Assembly: GCA_021805725.1 (NCBI GenBank)
Contig: JAJZEH010000041.1
Coordinates: forward strand, 1 to 64,000
Origin: Pseudomonadota bacterium
Lineage (GTDB): Bacteria > Pseudomonadota > Gammaproteobacteria > Burkholderiales > Ferrovaceae
DNA: 64,000 nt
Reading direction: 5' to 3'
In this document: positions 21,290 to 29,297 of the stretch, in pieces
Numbering within the stretch: the stretch's first letter is position 1
Layout of the letters: the number at the start of each line of letters is the position of its first letter
Translations under genes and position numbers: made by a program
Notes under the pieces: model-generated
The model's database searches: none
Seen by the model: the letters and a program-made list of their open reading frames with translations, nothing else
Told to the model about the DNA's origin: nothing

Positions 21290-22531
21290 TTAAAAGTATT
21301 GGCGTTTTTTGCGCAAGGGCTTCAGGACCACAAGCGCCAGGATTGCCGCCAGAATATCCAGAGTAATCACCACCCCAAAGACCGGAATCCAGCTGCCCGT
21401 GGCTTCATGAAGCTGGGCTGCCATGGGGCCGCCCAATACCGACCCCACGCCTTGCGCCATGTACAGAAACCCGTAATTGGCCGTGGCGTGCCGCTCGCCA
21501 AAGATATCCGTGAGTGTAGAAGGAAACAGGGAAAAAATCTCGCCCCAGCCAAAAAACACCACGCCGGAGAGCAACACAAACAGTACCGGATCCTCGCGAA
21601 ACTGCAGCCAGGTGAACATGGCGATCCCCTCCAGCATGAAGGCGATGAACATGGTGTTTTCACGCCCGATGTTGTCAGAAATCCAGCCAAAGAATGGACG
21701 GGTCAGACCATTGGTGATGCGGTCCACGGTCAGGGCCAGCGGCAGTGCCGCCATGCCCATGACCATGATGGATGCGACGCCAAAGTCCCTGGCAAACGCG
21801 GCGGTCTGGGAAATCACCATGAGGCCTGAAGTGGAAAGCATGGTCATCATGAGGAACATCAGCCAAAATACCGGGGTTTTCAGCATCACTGCGGGGGAGA
21901 CCCCTGCCACCTCCTCGCGATGCCCGGTCAGGATGGCATGCCGCTCACGCGGAGGGCGCTTCAAGCCCTGGGCCGCCAGCAATCCCACTACCGAAAAAAT
22001 CAGGCCAAAGGTCCAGAGCGTTGACTGATAGCCATGATCCGAAATGCTGGCAGAAATGGGGATGGTGGTCAGAATGGCGCCGAAGCCGTAGCCTGCTGCC
22101 ACCATACCCACGGCAAAACCGCGGCGATCTGGAAACCACTTGACCATCTGGCTCACGATCCCGATGTAGACGATGCCGGTGCCAATCCCGCCAAACAAGC
22201 CATAAGTCAGATAGAGCTGGGTAATGGTGGTGGCGCTTGAGGCCAGAACCCAACTCAAACCCGTCAACAGGATGCCGGCCGAAATCAGGAAGCGTGGACC
22301 AAATCGGTCCACCAGGAACCCCTGCGCGGGAGATAGAAAGGTCTGGAGGACGATCAGAATGGAAAAGGTAATCTGAATTTCCGGCAGCTTGACCGCAAGC
22401 GCCCCCATCAACGGTTTGGTGAAAAGGGTCCAGGTGTACTGGGGGCTCGAAATGGCCATCATGCAGATAACGCCCAGCGCCAGTTGGATCCATCTTTCAG
22501 CGCGACCTGTCGATACTTGAATGTTTGACAT
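21290..22531 (-). CDS. MFS transporter, oxalate/formate antiporter (OxlT-like) family
   Basis: A 413-residue, 12-helix major facilitator. The start RWIQLALGVICMMAISSPQYTWTLF is strikingly like OxlT-family proteins, and the loop 2-3 motif GFLVDRFGPRFLI is the MFS signature. The family exchanges small carboxylates such as oxalate and formate; the true substrate here is unknown. A GGAG lies 7 bases before the ATG. It is the first gene of a two-gene operon with the GGT-family enzyme. The 152 bases upstream hold a consensus sigma-54 promoter and NtrC-like palindromes, so nitrogen limitation is the likely signal. Confidence 0.87.
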   Translation of the reverse strand: MSNIQVSTGRAERWIQLALGVICMMAISSPQYTWTLFTKPLMGALAVKLPEIQITFSILIVLQTFLSPAQGFLVDRFGPRFLISAGILLTGLSWVLASSATTITQLYLTYGLFGGIGTGIVYIGIVSQMVKWFPDRRGFAVGMVAAGYGFGAILTTIPISASISDHGYQSTLWTFGLIFSVVGLLAAQGLKRPPRERHAILTGHREEVAGVSPAVMLKTPVFWLMFLMMTMLSTSGLMVISQTAAFARDFGVASIMVMGMAALPLALTVDRITNGLTRPFFGWISDNIGRENTMFIAFMLEGIAMFTWLQFREDPVLFVLLSGVVFFGWGEIFSLFPSTLTDIFGERHATANYGFLYMAQGVGSVLGGPMAAQLHEATGSWIPVFGVVITLDILAAILALVVLKPLRKKRQYF

Positions 22532-22575
22532 GATTCACTCCGTTATAAAAATAGTTGCAGACATCCAAACTTTTG

Positions 22576-22591
22576 AGCAATGACCGTGCCA
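22576..22591 (-). promoter_or_regulatory. Sigma-54 (RpoN) promoter of the MFS-GGT operon
   Basis: On the minus strand the sequence reads TGGCACGGTCATTGCT. This matches the sigma-54 consensus TGGCACG-N4-TTGCW with the GG and GC elements at exact spacing. Transcription would start near 22566, about 35 bases before the transporter ATG. No sigma-70 promoter of similar quality is seen in the gap. Confidence 0.85.
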
Positions 22592-22644
22592 ACAAGAAAA
22601 ATCTGGCGTTACCCGTCCAGGACATGCCGCTTTGACGGGATGGC

Positions 22645-22681
22645 GCACTATTTTGGAATGAATAATGCACTAATACGGTGC
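22645..22681 (-). promoter_or_regulatory. Tandem NtrC-like binding sites upstream of the sigma-54 promoter
   Basis: GCACTAATACGGTGC at 22667-22681 matches the NtrC dyad GCACC-N5-GGTGC at 9 of 10 positions. A weaker second copy, GCACTATTTTGGAAT at 22645-22659, lies 22 bases closer to the promoter and keeps one good half-site. Their centres are about 85 and 108 bases upstream of the predicted start, a normal place for sigma-54 enhancers. The stronger site sits directly behind the copA stop codon. Confidence 0.7.
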
Positions 22682-22683
22682 GG

Positions 22684-24915
22684 TCAGGGGGCCAGTTTCT
22701 GTTTTCGCCGCAACAACAGCGCGTTGGTGACCACGGAAAAACTGGAAAAGGCCATGGCACTGCCAGCAACTACCGGGGTCAACCAGCCCATGGCCGCCAA
22801 GGGAATCCCGACCACATTGTAAAAAAAGGCCCAGAACAGGTTTTGCCGGATTTTTGTCCAGGTTCTGCGAGAAATGGATAGAGCTGCCGGGATCAGGGTC
22901 AGGTCTCCCCGCAAGAGCGTGATGCCAGCGGCATGCATGGCCACATCGGTGCCTGAGCCCATGGCAATGCCCACATCAGCTGCAGCCAGCGCTGGAGCAT
23001 CATTGACACCATCACCCACCATGGCCACCACCGTGTGGGTGGTGCGCAATGCGGTGACGATTTCAGCCTTGCGTCCCGGACTGACGTTGGCAAAGACCTG
23101 GTCCATCCCCAGCGGTCCCGCCACACGCTGCGCTGCCGCCTCATGATCTCCTGAAATCAGCACCGTGCGGATGCCCAAAGCATGCAGCCCCGCGATGGCA
23201 CTGGCGGCCTGCGAGCGCACCGGGTCGCCAAAGGCCATCCAGGCCAGTGCGGTGAGCGCTTCCCCTTGCTGCTGCATGAGCCAGGAGACGCTCCAGCCGG
23301 ACTGCATTACTTGGGCCACAAGCGGCGCCAGGCCTGCTGCGATGCCAGGATGATGCTCCAGCAATCCGTTGTGGCTGATGAGAAGCAGCTTTTGCCCGGC
23401 CCAGGGCCCCGAGCTGACCATCCCCCCCACCCCCAGACCCGGCTGGGCCACGACGCCACTCACGCCTTCGGCAACAACGCCTCGCGCCGCGGCGAGGGTC
23501 AGCACAGCCTTGGCGAGCGGGTGTTCGCTGCCGGATTGCAATCCGGCAGCCGCCGCCAGCACAGCTGCCGCCGTCCCGTAACCCAGGGGCTGGAATTCCT
23601 GCAGCACGGGTTTGCCCTCCGTGAGTGTTCCAGTTTTATCGAAAGCCACGATGCTCACGGCATGGGCCAGTTCCAATGCCGTCGCGTCCTTGATCAGGAT
23701 GCCCTGCCGCGCCGCCACACCGGTGCCCACGAGGATGGAGACGGGAGTGGCGAGCCCCAGGGCGCAGGGACAGGCGATGACCAGCACCGAAACGGCGTTG
23801 ATGAGTGCCGGCTCGACGCTTCCCAACACCCACAGATTGCCAAGAAAGGTCACCAGCGCGATCACCAGCACGATCGGCACAAACACCGCGCTGATGCGGT
23901 CCACCTGTCGTTGAATGGGCGGCTTGGTGGCTTGCGCACTGGCCACCAGTCGAATGATGCGCGCCAGGGTGCCTTCCGCAGCGGTTGCGCTCACGGAAAT
24001 CACGAGGAGACCCAACCCATTGACCGTCCCTCCGGTCACGGGGCTGCCCAGCCGCTTGGTGATGGCTTCGCTTTCACCTGTGAGCAGGGATTCGTCCACA
24101 TCGCTCTCGCCCTCCTGCACCACGCCATCGCAGGGGATGCGTTCACCGGGCATGACCAGCACCCGGTCTCCCGCCAGCAAATGCTCGGTAGGAATGACAC
24201 GATTGAATCGGGTCGGTCGACCGGGGTCGATCAGGCGGGCGGTATCCGGGCGCAATGACTGCAATGCGCGAATGGCATCGGCGGCCTGGCGCCTGGCGCG
24301 CGACTCCAACAGTTTGCCCAGCAACACCAGGGTAATCACCACACTGCTGGCTTCGTAGTAAACCGCGTGCATGCCGTCCACACCCCGCAGGGCCTGAACC
24401 GTGCTCAACCCGTATGCGGCGCTGGTGCCCAGTGCCACCAGGAGATCCATATTGCCGGAACGGTTTTTAAGGGCGACAAAGCCCGCGCGATAGAAACGCC
24501 AGCCCAGCACGAACTGCACCGGGGTCGCCAGGGCCCATTGTAGCCACAGTGGCAGCATGAATTCGATGCCAAGACCGGTAAGCAGCATGGACAGCAACAG
24601 CGGAGCTGTCAGCAGTGCAGCGGCCATGACGGCACGCACCTCGCGCCGATCCCGTACCTGCTGCAGGGCATCTTCGCGGGCAAACACATCATCCGTCACG
24701 GCGCGCGCACCGTAACCTGCAGTAACCACCGCTCGGACCAGTTGCGTGACGACTGCGGGTGCGGCACCTGCTGCATCGTCCAACGTCACCTCCGCTTTTT
24801 CGGTGGCAAGATTGACACTGGCCCCGGTGACGCCAGGCACTTTGTGCAGCGCCTCTTCCACATGGGCCACGCATGAAGCGCAGGTCATTCCAGAGATGGC
24901 AAGGGTTTGCTTCAT
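22684..24915 (-). CDS. copA: Copper-exporting P1B-type ATPase
   Basis: A 743-residue heavy-metal ATPase that exports Cu(I). It has one N-terminal HMA domain with GMTCASC (C12, C15), eight predicted helices, the actuator motif TGES near residue 280, the membrane metal site CPC at 382-384, the phosphorylated Asp in DKTGTLTEG (D426), an HP motif in SEHPLAKA, and MVGDGVNDAPALAAADVGIAMG. CPC with Met/Asn-rich late helices points to monovalent copper. Single HMA domain is common in betaproteobacteria. No CueR-type operator was recognised in the 49-base gap before ccmA. It may also supply copper to respiratory oxidases. Confidence 0.95.
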   Translation of the reverse strand: MKQTLAISGMTCASCVAHVEEALHKVPGVTGASVNLATEKAEVTLDDAAGAAPAVVTQLVRAVVTAGYGARAVTDDVFAREDALQQVRDRREVRAVMAAALLTAPLLLSMLLTGLGIEFMLPLWLQWALATPVQFVLGWRFYRAGFVALKNRSGNMDLLVALGTSAAYGLSTVQALRGVDGMHAVYYEASSVVITLVLLGKLLESRARRQAADAIRALQSLRPDTARLIDPGRPTRFNRVIPTEHLLAGDRVLVMPGERIPCDGVVQEGESDVDESLLTGESEAITKRLGSPVTGGTVNGLGLLVISVSATAAEGTLARIIRLVASAQATKPPIQRQVDRISAVFVPIVLVIALVTFLGNLWVLGSVEPALINAVSVLVIACPCALGLATPVSILVGTGVAARQGILIKDATALELAHAVSIVAFDKTGTLTEGKPVLQEFQPLGYGTAAAVLAAAAGLQSGSEHPLAKAVLTLAAARGVVAEGVSGVVAQPGLGVGGMVSSGPWAGQKLLLISHNGLLEHHPGIAAGLAPLVAQVMQSGWSVSWLMQQQGEALTALAWMAFGDPVRSQAASAIAGLHALGIRTVLISGDHEAAAQRVAGPLGMDQVFANVSPGRKAEIVTALRTTHTVVAMVGDGVNDAPALAAADVGIAMGSGTDVAMHAAGITLLRGDLTLIPAALSISRRTWTKIRQNLFWAFFYNVVGIPLAAMGWLTPVVAGSAMAFSSFSVVTNALLLRRKQKLAP

Positions 24916-24949
24916 GGCGCGTTACCGTGGGTTCTGGTCATGAATCCTG

Positions 24950-24955
24950 TAGAAT
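24950..24955 (+). promoter_or_regulatory. Possible -10 box for ccmA (leaderless or near-leaderless mRNA)
   Basis: TAGAAT matches the -10 consensus at 5 of 6 positions and ends 9 bases before the ccmA ATG, which would put the start point at or within a few bases of the codon. There is no good -35 hexamer and no Shine-Dalgarno sequence before the ATG. Confidence 0.4.
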
Positions 24956-24964
24956 AGCGCAATT

Positions 24965-25570
24965 ATGCTGTCCGTCTCACACCTGACCTGTCAAAGGGGC
25001 GAGCGGGTCCTGTTTCAAGACCTCAGTTTTGAACTGCCCCAAAGCCAATGGCTCCAGATCGCTGGGGCTAACGGTGCTGGAAAAACCAGCTTGTTGCGCA
25101 TCCTCTCCGGTCTGTCTGAGCCTATTGGCGGCCGCATTACCTGGAATGGCACCCCAGTGCGCGAAGATCGTGAAGGCTTTCATGCCGATCTGCTCTACCT
25201 GGGCCATCAGGGCGCGCTCAAAGAGGAACTGACTCCGCTGGAAAACCTCACCTTGAGCCTGGGGATGGAAGGGCTCGAGGTTGCCGAAACTGCGGCATCA
25301 CAGGCATTGCACCAGTTTGGCCTGCAGGGACGCGAACAACTGCCGGTACGCTTTCTGTCTGCCGGCCAACGCCGTCGCGTACTGCTCTGCCGCCTGCTGC
25401 TGCGCCCCGCCCGCCTGTGGATTCTGGACGAGCCTTACACCGCGCTGGATATCCACGCCGCGGGTTTTTTGACCGGCCTGATCGAAACTCATCTGTTGGG
25501 GGGCGGCAGCGCCATACTGACCAGTCATCAGTCCATGACCCTATCCCCCGGCCTGTGCGTCACCCTATGA
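24965..25570 (+). CDS. ccmA: Cytochrome c biogenesis ATP-binding protein CcmA
   Basis: CcmA is the ATPase of the CcmABCD complex that releases holo-CcmE from CcmC. The 201-residue ABC protein has Walker A GANGAGKTSLL (about 34-44), the signature region LSAGQRRRVLLCRLL, Walker B LWILDEPYTALD and a switch His in ILTSHQS. The family start MLSVSHLTCQRGERVLF fits this ATG. It overlaps ccmB by 4 bases and begins the ccmABCDE operon. Confidence 0.96.
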   Translation: MLSVSHLTCQRGERVLFQDLSFELPQSQWLQIAGANGAGKTSLLRILSGLSEPIGGRITWNGTPVREDREGFHADLLYLGHQGALKEELTPLENLTLSLGMEGLEVAETAASQALHQFGLQGREQLPVRFLSAGQRRRVLLCRLLLRPARLWILDEPYTALDIHAAGFLTGLIETHLLGGGSAILTSHQSMTLSPGLCVTL

Positions 25571-26244
25571 ACCGCCTGCTCTCGCCCTTCCGCCTCTCCG
25601 TGCAGCGCGACCTGTTGCTGGCGGCACGCCACAAAACCGAGATCATCACGGCCCTGTTCTTTTTTGTCATCGTGGTCAACCTGTTGCCTCTGGGCATCGG
25701 CCCCGACCCCGACCTGCTACGCAAAATTGCTCCCGGTGCCCTGTGGATAGGCGCTCTTCTGGCCACCCTTCTGGGACTGCAACGCCTGTTCGCGTCAGAC
25801 CATGCCGATGGCACCCTAGAACAGATGGCCCTGTCTCCCCAATCCTTCACCCTGCTCGTGGCAGGAAAGATCATGGCCCATTGGCTGGTGGCGGGACTCC
25901 CCGTCGTCCTGGTTGCTCCCGTGTTGGGGATGCAATTCGACCTGTCCGGACGCAGCCTTTTCATCCTGACCTTGTCCCTGTTGCTGGGAACGCCCATCCT
26001 GTCGCTGATAGGTGCCGTGGGTGCCGCGTTGACGCTGGGTGTGCGGGGCGGCGGTGCATTGCTCTCGCTGCTGATCCTCCCCCTGTACATCCCGGCCCTG
26101 ATTTTTGGTGCGGGTGCGGTGGAGGCAGACCTCGCCGGAATCGGACCCGACGGACATCTGTCCTTGCTGGCTGCCCTGTTGGTGGTCAGCGCCTTTTTTG
26201 CACCGTGGGTGGCCACGGTCGCGTTGCGCGTTGCGCTGGAGTAA
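25567..26244 (+). CDS. ccmB: Haem exporter protein CcmB
   Basis: A 225-residue inner-membrane protein with six predicted helices, the permease-like partner of CcmA. Family features include the opening FRLSVQRDLLLAARHKTEI, FFFVIVVNLLPLGIGPDP, and LFASDHADGTLEQMALSP. The ATG at 25567 overlaps the ccmA stop (ATGA); the upstream part of the open frame lies inside ccmA and is not coding here. It is followed after 4 bases by ccmC. Confidence 0.95.
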   Translation: MNRLLSPFRLSVQRDLLLAARHKTEIITALFFFVIVVNLLPLGIGPDPDLLRKIAPGALWIGALLATLLGLQRLFASDHADGTLEQMALSPQSFTLLVAGKIMAHWLVAGLPVVLVAPVLGMQFDLSGRSLFILTLSLLLGTPILSLIGAVGAALTLGVRGGGALLSLLILPLYIPALIFGAGAVEADLAGIGPDGHLSLLAALLVVSAFFAPWVATVALRVALE

Positions 26245-26248
26245 ACGG

Positions 26249-26992
26249 ATGAATCATTCCCTGATCAACTGGTTTAAATTTGCCTCGCCCGTCTCCTTTT
26301 ATCCGCTGGCGGGCCGGCTCATCCCCTACTTTACAGCTGCTGCCGTAGCCCTGTTGGCAGCGGGACTGTGGATAGGCTTGCTGGTGGCCCCCACAGATGC
26401 ACAGCAGGGCGAAGGCTACCGCATCATCTTCGTCCATGTGCCGGTGAGCTGGATGTCCATGTTCATCTACTGCGTGATGGCCTTCTGGGCCGCCCTGGGG
26501 CTGTCCTTCAATACCCGCCTCTCCGGCATGATGGCCTCGGCACTGGCGCCCACTGGCGCCCTGTTTGCCTTTCTCTCCCTGTGGACCGGAGCCCTGTGGG
26601 GCAAACCCATGTGGGGAGCCTGGTGGGTGTGGGATGCGCGGCTGACCTCGCAGCTGATCCTGTTCTTTCTGTACCTGGGCTTCATCGCCCTGCAGGCAGC
26701 CATCGATGACCCGCGCCGTGCGGACAAGGCAGGCGCCATCCTGGCCCTGGTAGGCGTCATCAACGTCCCCATCATTTATTTTTCGGTGCAGTGGTGGAAC
26801 ACCCTGCACCAGGGGGCTTCCGTATCCATGACCAAAGCCCCCAGCATGGCACATACCATGTTGCTGGGCATGTTGCTGATGGCCCTGGCATTTTGGGCCT
26901 ATACCATCGCAGTGGCCCTGATGCGGGTCCGCTGCATTATTCTGGAACGCGAATTGACCAGCGAATGGGTGAAGAAAAATGCAATGGAATAG
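26249..26992 (+). CDS. ccmC: Haem exporter protein CcmC
   Basis: CcmC presents haem in the periplasm to CcmE. This 247-residue, six-helix protein has the WWD domain GAWWVWDARLTSQLILFF and flanking periplasmic histidines (FVHVPVSWM; WNTLHQGASV). The ATG at 26249 is 4 bases after the ccmB stop and begins MNHSLINWFKFASP, as in relatives. Its 3' end overlaps ccmD by 14 bases in a different frame. Confidence 0.96.
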   Translation: MNHSLINWFKFASPVSFYPLAGRLIPYFTAAAVALLAAGLWIGLLVAPTDAQQGEGYRIIFVHVPVSWMSMFIYCVMAFWAALGLSFNTRLSGMMASALAPTGALFAFLSLWTGALWGKPMWGAWWVWDARLTSQLILFFLYLGFIALQAAIDDPRRADKAGAILALVGVINVPIIYFSVQWWNTLHQGASVSMTKAPSMAHTMLLGMLLMALAFWAYTIAVALMRVRCIILERELTSEWVKKNAME

Positions 26993-27143
26993 CTTGAGTG
27001 AGTTTCTGGCGATGGGCGGATATGCCTTTTATGTCTGGGGCAGCGTCGGTGCCTGTGCGCTGGGGATGGTGATTGAAGTCTGGATGCTCAAACATCGGCG
27101 ACGTGCCATCATGGCACGACTGCCGCGCAAGGAGTTGGCATGA
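26979..27143 (+). CDS. ccmD: Haem exporter small subunit CcmD
   Basis: A 54-residue protein with one helix ([19 protein letters not shown]), preceded by [11 protein letters not shown] and followed by a strongly basic tail ([18 protein letters not shown]). This is the normal form of CcmD, which stabilises CcmC-CcmE and is needed for holo-CcmE release. It overlaps the ccmC end and its TGA overlaps the first ccmE ATG. The position between ccmC and ccmE makes the call secure despite the short length. Confidence 0.92.
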   Translation: MQWNSLSEFLAMGGYAFYVWGSVGACALGMVIEVWMLKHRRRAIMARLPRKELA

Positions 27144-27583
27144 TGAAACCGCGTCACAAACGAATGTTCCTGATCATCGGCGCGCTGGCGGTGCTGGGCA
27201 TCGCGGCCGCACTGGTCCTCAACGCATTTCGCAGCAACCTGGTGTTTTTCTACACTCCCACCCAGATTGCAAACGGCGAGGCCCCCAAAAACAAACCCTT
27301 CCGGATTGGCGGACTCGTCAAGGCGGGTTCGCTCACACGCGATGGCATCACTGCCCACTTTGTGGTGACTGATACCGCCAGGGAGGTCCCCGTCACTTTC
27401 AGCGGCATTCTGCCGGACCTGTTCAAGGAAGGCCGTGGCATGGTTGCACAGGGAAAAATTGGCAACAGTGGCGAGTTCATGGCCACCGAAGTATTGGCAA
27501 AACACGACGAAAACTACATGCCGCCCGAAGCCAAGTCCGCTGTGGACCAGGCGCAGCAAACTGCAAAAACGCTCAAGCCCTGA
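27140..27583 (+). CDS. ccmE: Cytochrome c-type biogenesis haem chaperone CcmE
   Basis: CcmE is a membrane-anchored periplasmic haem chaperone that binds haem covalently and hands it to CcmF/H. The 147-residue protein has one N-terminal anchor, an OB-fold domain ([28 protein letters not shown]), and the haem-binding His in AKHDENYMP (H122, with Tyr at 126). Last gene of the ccmABCDE operon; a hairpin follows 6 bases after its stop, where the convergent ccmFGHI operon ends. Confidence 0.97.
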   Translation: MMKPRHKRMFLIIGALAVLGIAAALVLNAFRSNLVFFYTPTQIANGEAPKNKPFRIGGLVKAGSLTRDGITAHFVVTDTAREVPVTFSGILPDLFKEGRGMVAQGKIGNSGEFMATEVLAKHDENYMPPEAKSAVDQAQQTAKTLKP

Positions 27584-27589
27584 TCTTCA

Positions 27590-27608
27590 AGGTGCCGGAC
27601 CGGCACCT
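27590..27608. terminator. Hairpin between the two convergent ccm operons
   Basis: AGGTGCCG and CGGCACCT form a perfect 8-base-pair stem with a 3-base loop. It is centred in the 32-base gap between the ccmE and ccmI stops and so could end transcription from both sides. There is no U-tract, so intrinsic termination would be weak. Confidence 0.5.
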
Positions 27609-27615
27609 CTGGCAA

Positions 27616-28845
27616 TCAGGGCTGAACCTGGCTGATATGCACCTCAATGCCGCGCGTGCCCGGCTTGACCGGCAGGCTGGCCCCCACCAGATCGCCGCTG
27701 GTGGGCGTGGCACTTCCCGACTTCGACACCCGCACCTCCACCCGCACCAGGCTTGCTGAAGACAGATTGAACTGCGGACTCATGGCCATGGCATCGGTCA
27801 ACTCAAACTCCAGCGGCAGCTGGCTGACCGTGGTTTTCAGGATGGCCAGCGGCATGCGCGGCCCCTGAACGGCCCGGGCAAAAAGGAACACCGTGTCCGT
27901 GGGCGCTGCCTTTCCCTTGAGAACCGGGTCCAGCACCACCTTGCCCGCGAGCGCCGTGGAAGCATTGCCGGCCTGTGGGGTGCTGGGCCCTGTGGCCTGT
28001 TGAAACCTGTCTGCAGCAAGCGGCGGCAACTGGACCTGGGCGCGTGCCTTGTTGAGGTTTTCCAGCACGAAATTGGCGTCCTGTGAACCCGGCTCCAGGA
28101 GTGGCATCAGCTTTTCCCAGACGGCAGCCGCCTTGCGATAGTTTTTGTCCGCAAAAGCAAAGCCCCCGGATAGAAACAACCCCTTGGGATTGCCGGGCTC
28201 GAGGGCAAGTGCCTTATCCACCCAGGTGCGCGCCTGTGCCATGCCCTGATCCTGGCCTGACGAAGCGAGCGCCTCGGCATAGTCCACCATCAATTGCGGG
28301 TCATCGTTGAGCTGTTGGGTCAGATGGGAGAAGGCCTGCAACGCCTCCTTGGGGCGATCCAGATTCATGTAGGAACGCGCCAGCATGGCCCACCCTTCGG
28401 GATTGTCCGGATTTTTGGCGAGCTTGGCAGCAAGCGAGGCCACCATGGCATCGAGCTGCTGCTCCATGGCGTGGGGTTGTTGCTGTGGATTGAGGGCGTC
28501 AGGCTGGCCGTGCCAGGCATAGAGGCCGACAACGAGCAGGGGGATAGCCACCAGGATACCGATGGCCACTTTGCGCCCATGGGTGTAATCCGTCACCTCG
28601 GGGGACACTGCGGTATCTTCCAGCAGGCGGCGCTGGACTTCGTCGCGTGCCTGGGCATAGTCAGAATCTTCCAGACTTCCCTCACGATGCTCGGCGTCGA
28701 GTTCCACCAACTGATCGCGATAAACTGCCGCATTGAGCGCCTTGCGGTTGTCGCTCACGCCTCCGCGTCGGCGCAACAGAAAAAAGAACAGGACGACCAG
28801 GACCAGGGCCAGCAGGAGGCTCGCAGCAATGAGAAATGAAGTCAT
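27616..28845 (-). CDS. ccmI: Cytochrome c-type biogenesis protein CcmI
   Basis: CcmI is the apocytochrome chaperone of System I. The 409-residue protein has an N-terminal helix (LIAASLLLALVLVVLFFFLL), a second helix (AIGILVAIPLLVVGLYAW) and a basic cytoplasmic loop with AVYRDQLVELDAEHREGSLED between them. TPR repeats (PEGWAMLARSYMNLDRPKEAL; FLSGGFAFADKNYRKAA) and a C-terminal periplasmic domain follow. Its ATG overlaps the stop of ccmH by 4 bases, and it ends the ccmFGHI operon. Confidence 0.93.
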   Translation of the reverse strand: MTSFLIAASLLLALVLVVLFFFLLRRRGGVSDNRKALNAAVYRDQLVELDAEHREGSLEDSDYAQARDEVQRRLLEDTAVSPEVTDYTHGRKVAIGILVAIPLLVVGLYAWHGQPDALNPQQQPHAMEQQLDAMVASLAAKLAKNPDNPEGWAMLARSYMNLDRPKEALQAFSHLTQQLNDDPQLMVDYAEALASSGQDQGMAQARTWVDKALALEPGNPKGLFLSGGFAFADKNYRKAAAVWEKLMPLLEPGSQDANFVLENLNKARAQVQLPPLAADRFQQATGPSTPQAGNASTALAGKVVLDPVLKGKAAPTDTVFLFARAVQGPRMPLAILKTTVSQLPLEFELTDAMAMSPQFNLSSASLVRVEVRVSKSGSATPTSGDLVGASLPVKPGTRGIEVHISQVQP

Positions 28846-29297
28846 GATTTATCGCGCAGCAGCGCTTCGGCTTGTTGTTTTTGTTCGGCAGTAAGCGGCT
28901 CGTCAGGACTTAACCGGATGCGTCGACGCAGCACGCGCACCAACAGACCCACAGCCACGGCAAGAAACAGGAAAGGGCCAAACCACAGCAACCAGGTCGT
29001 GGGTTTGACCGGGGGGCGATAACGCACAAAATCTCCGTAGCGCGTCACCATGAAGTCCATCACCTCCTGATCGGTTTTGCCTTGCCGGATTTGCGACCGA
29101 ATCTCGCGTCGCAAATCCTCTGCAAGATCGGCTCGCGAACCCGCCAGGGATTCGTTCTGGCAGACGAGGCAGCGCATCTCCTCGGCGATCTTGATCAGGC
29201 GTTGCTCCACCACTTCATCTTCGGCCAGCGGCTTGGCCTCAGTGGCGTGCAGTGCCAGGGGCAAGCACAACAGCACCAGCAGCATCCATCGCTTCAT
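28842..29297 (-). CDS. ccmH: Cytochrome c-type biogenesis protein CcmH
   Basis: CcmH is a periplasmic thiol reductant that keeps apocytochrome cysteines reduced for haem ligation. The 151-residue protein has a signal peptide (MKRWMLLVLLCLPLALHA), the redox motif RCLVCQNESLAGS with the LRCxxC-type cysteine pair, a DLRREIRSQIRQG helix and a C-terminal anchor (TTWLLWFGPFLFLAVAVGL). It is the short form with CcmI encoded separately. Overlaps ccmG and ccmI by 4 bases on each side. Confidence 0.96.
   Translation of the reverse strand: MKRWMLLVLLCLPLALHATEAKPLAEDEVVEQRLIKIAEEMRCLVCQNESLAGSRADLAEDLRREIRSQIRQGKTDQEVMDFMVTRYGDFVRYRPPVKPTTWLLWFGPFLFLAVAVGLLVRVLRRRIRLSPDEPLTAEQKQQAEALLRDKS

Noticed and set aside
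24916..24964. CueR-type operator in the gap before copA
   Set aside because: No inverted repeat of the ACCTTCC/GGAAGGT type could be found in the 49 bases.
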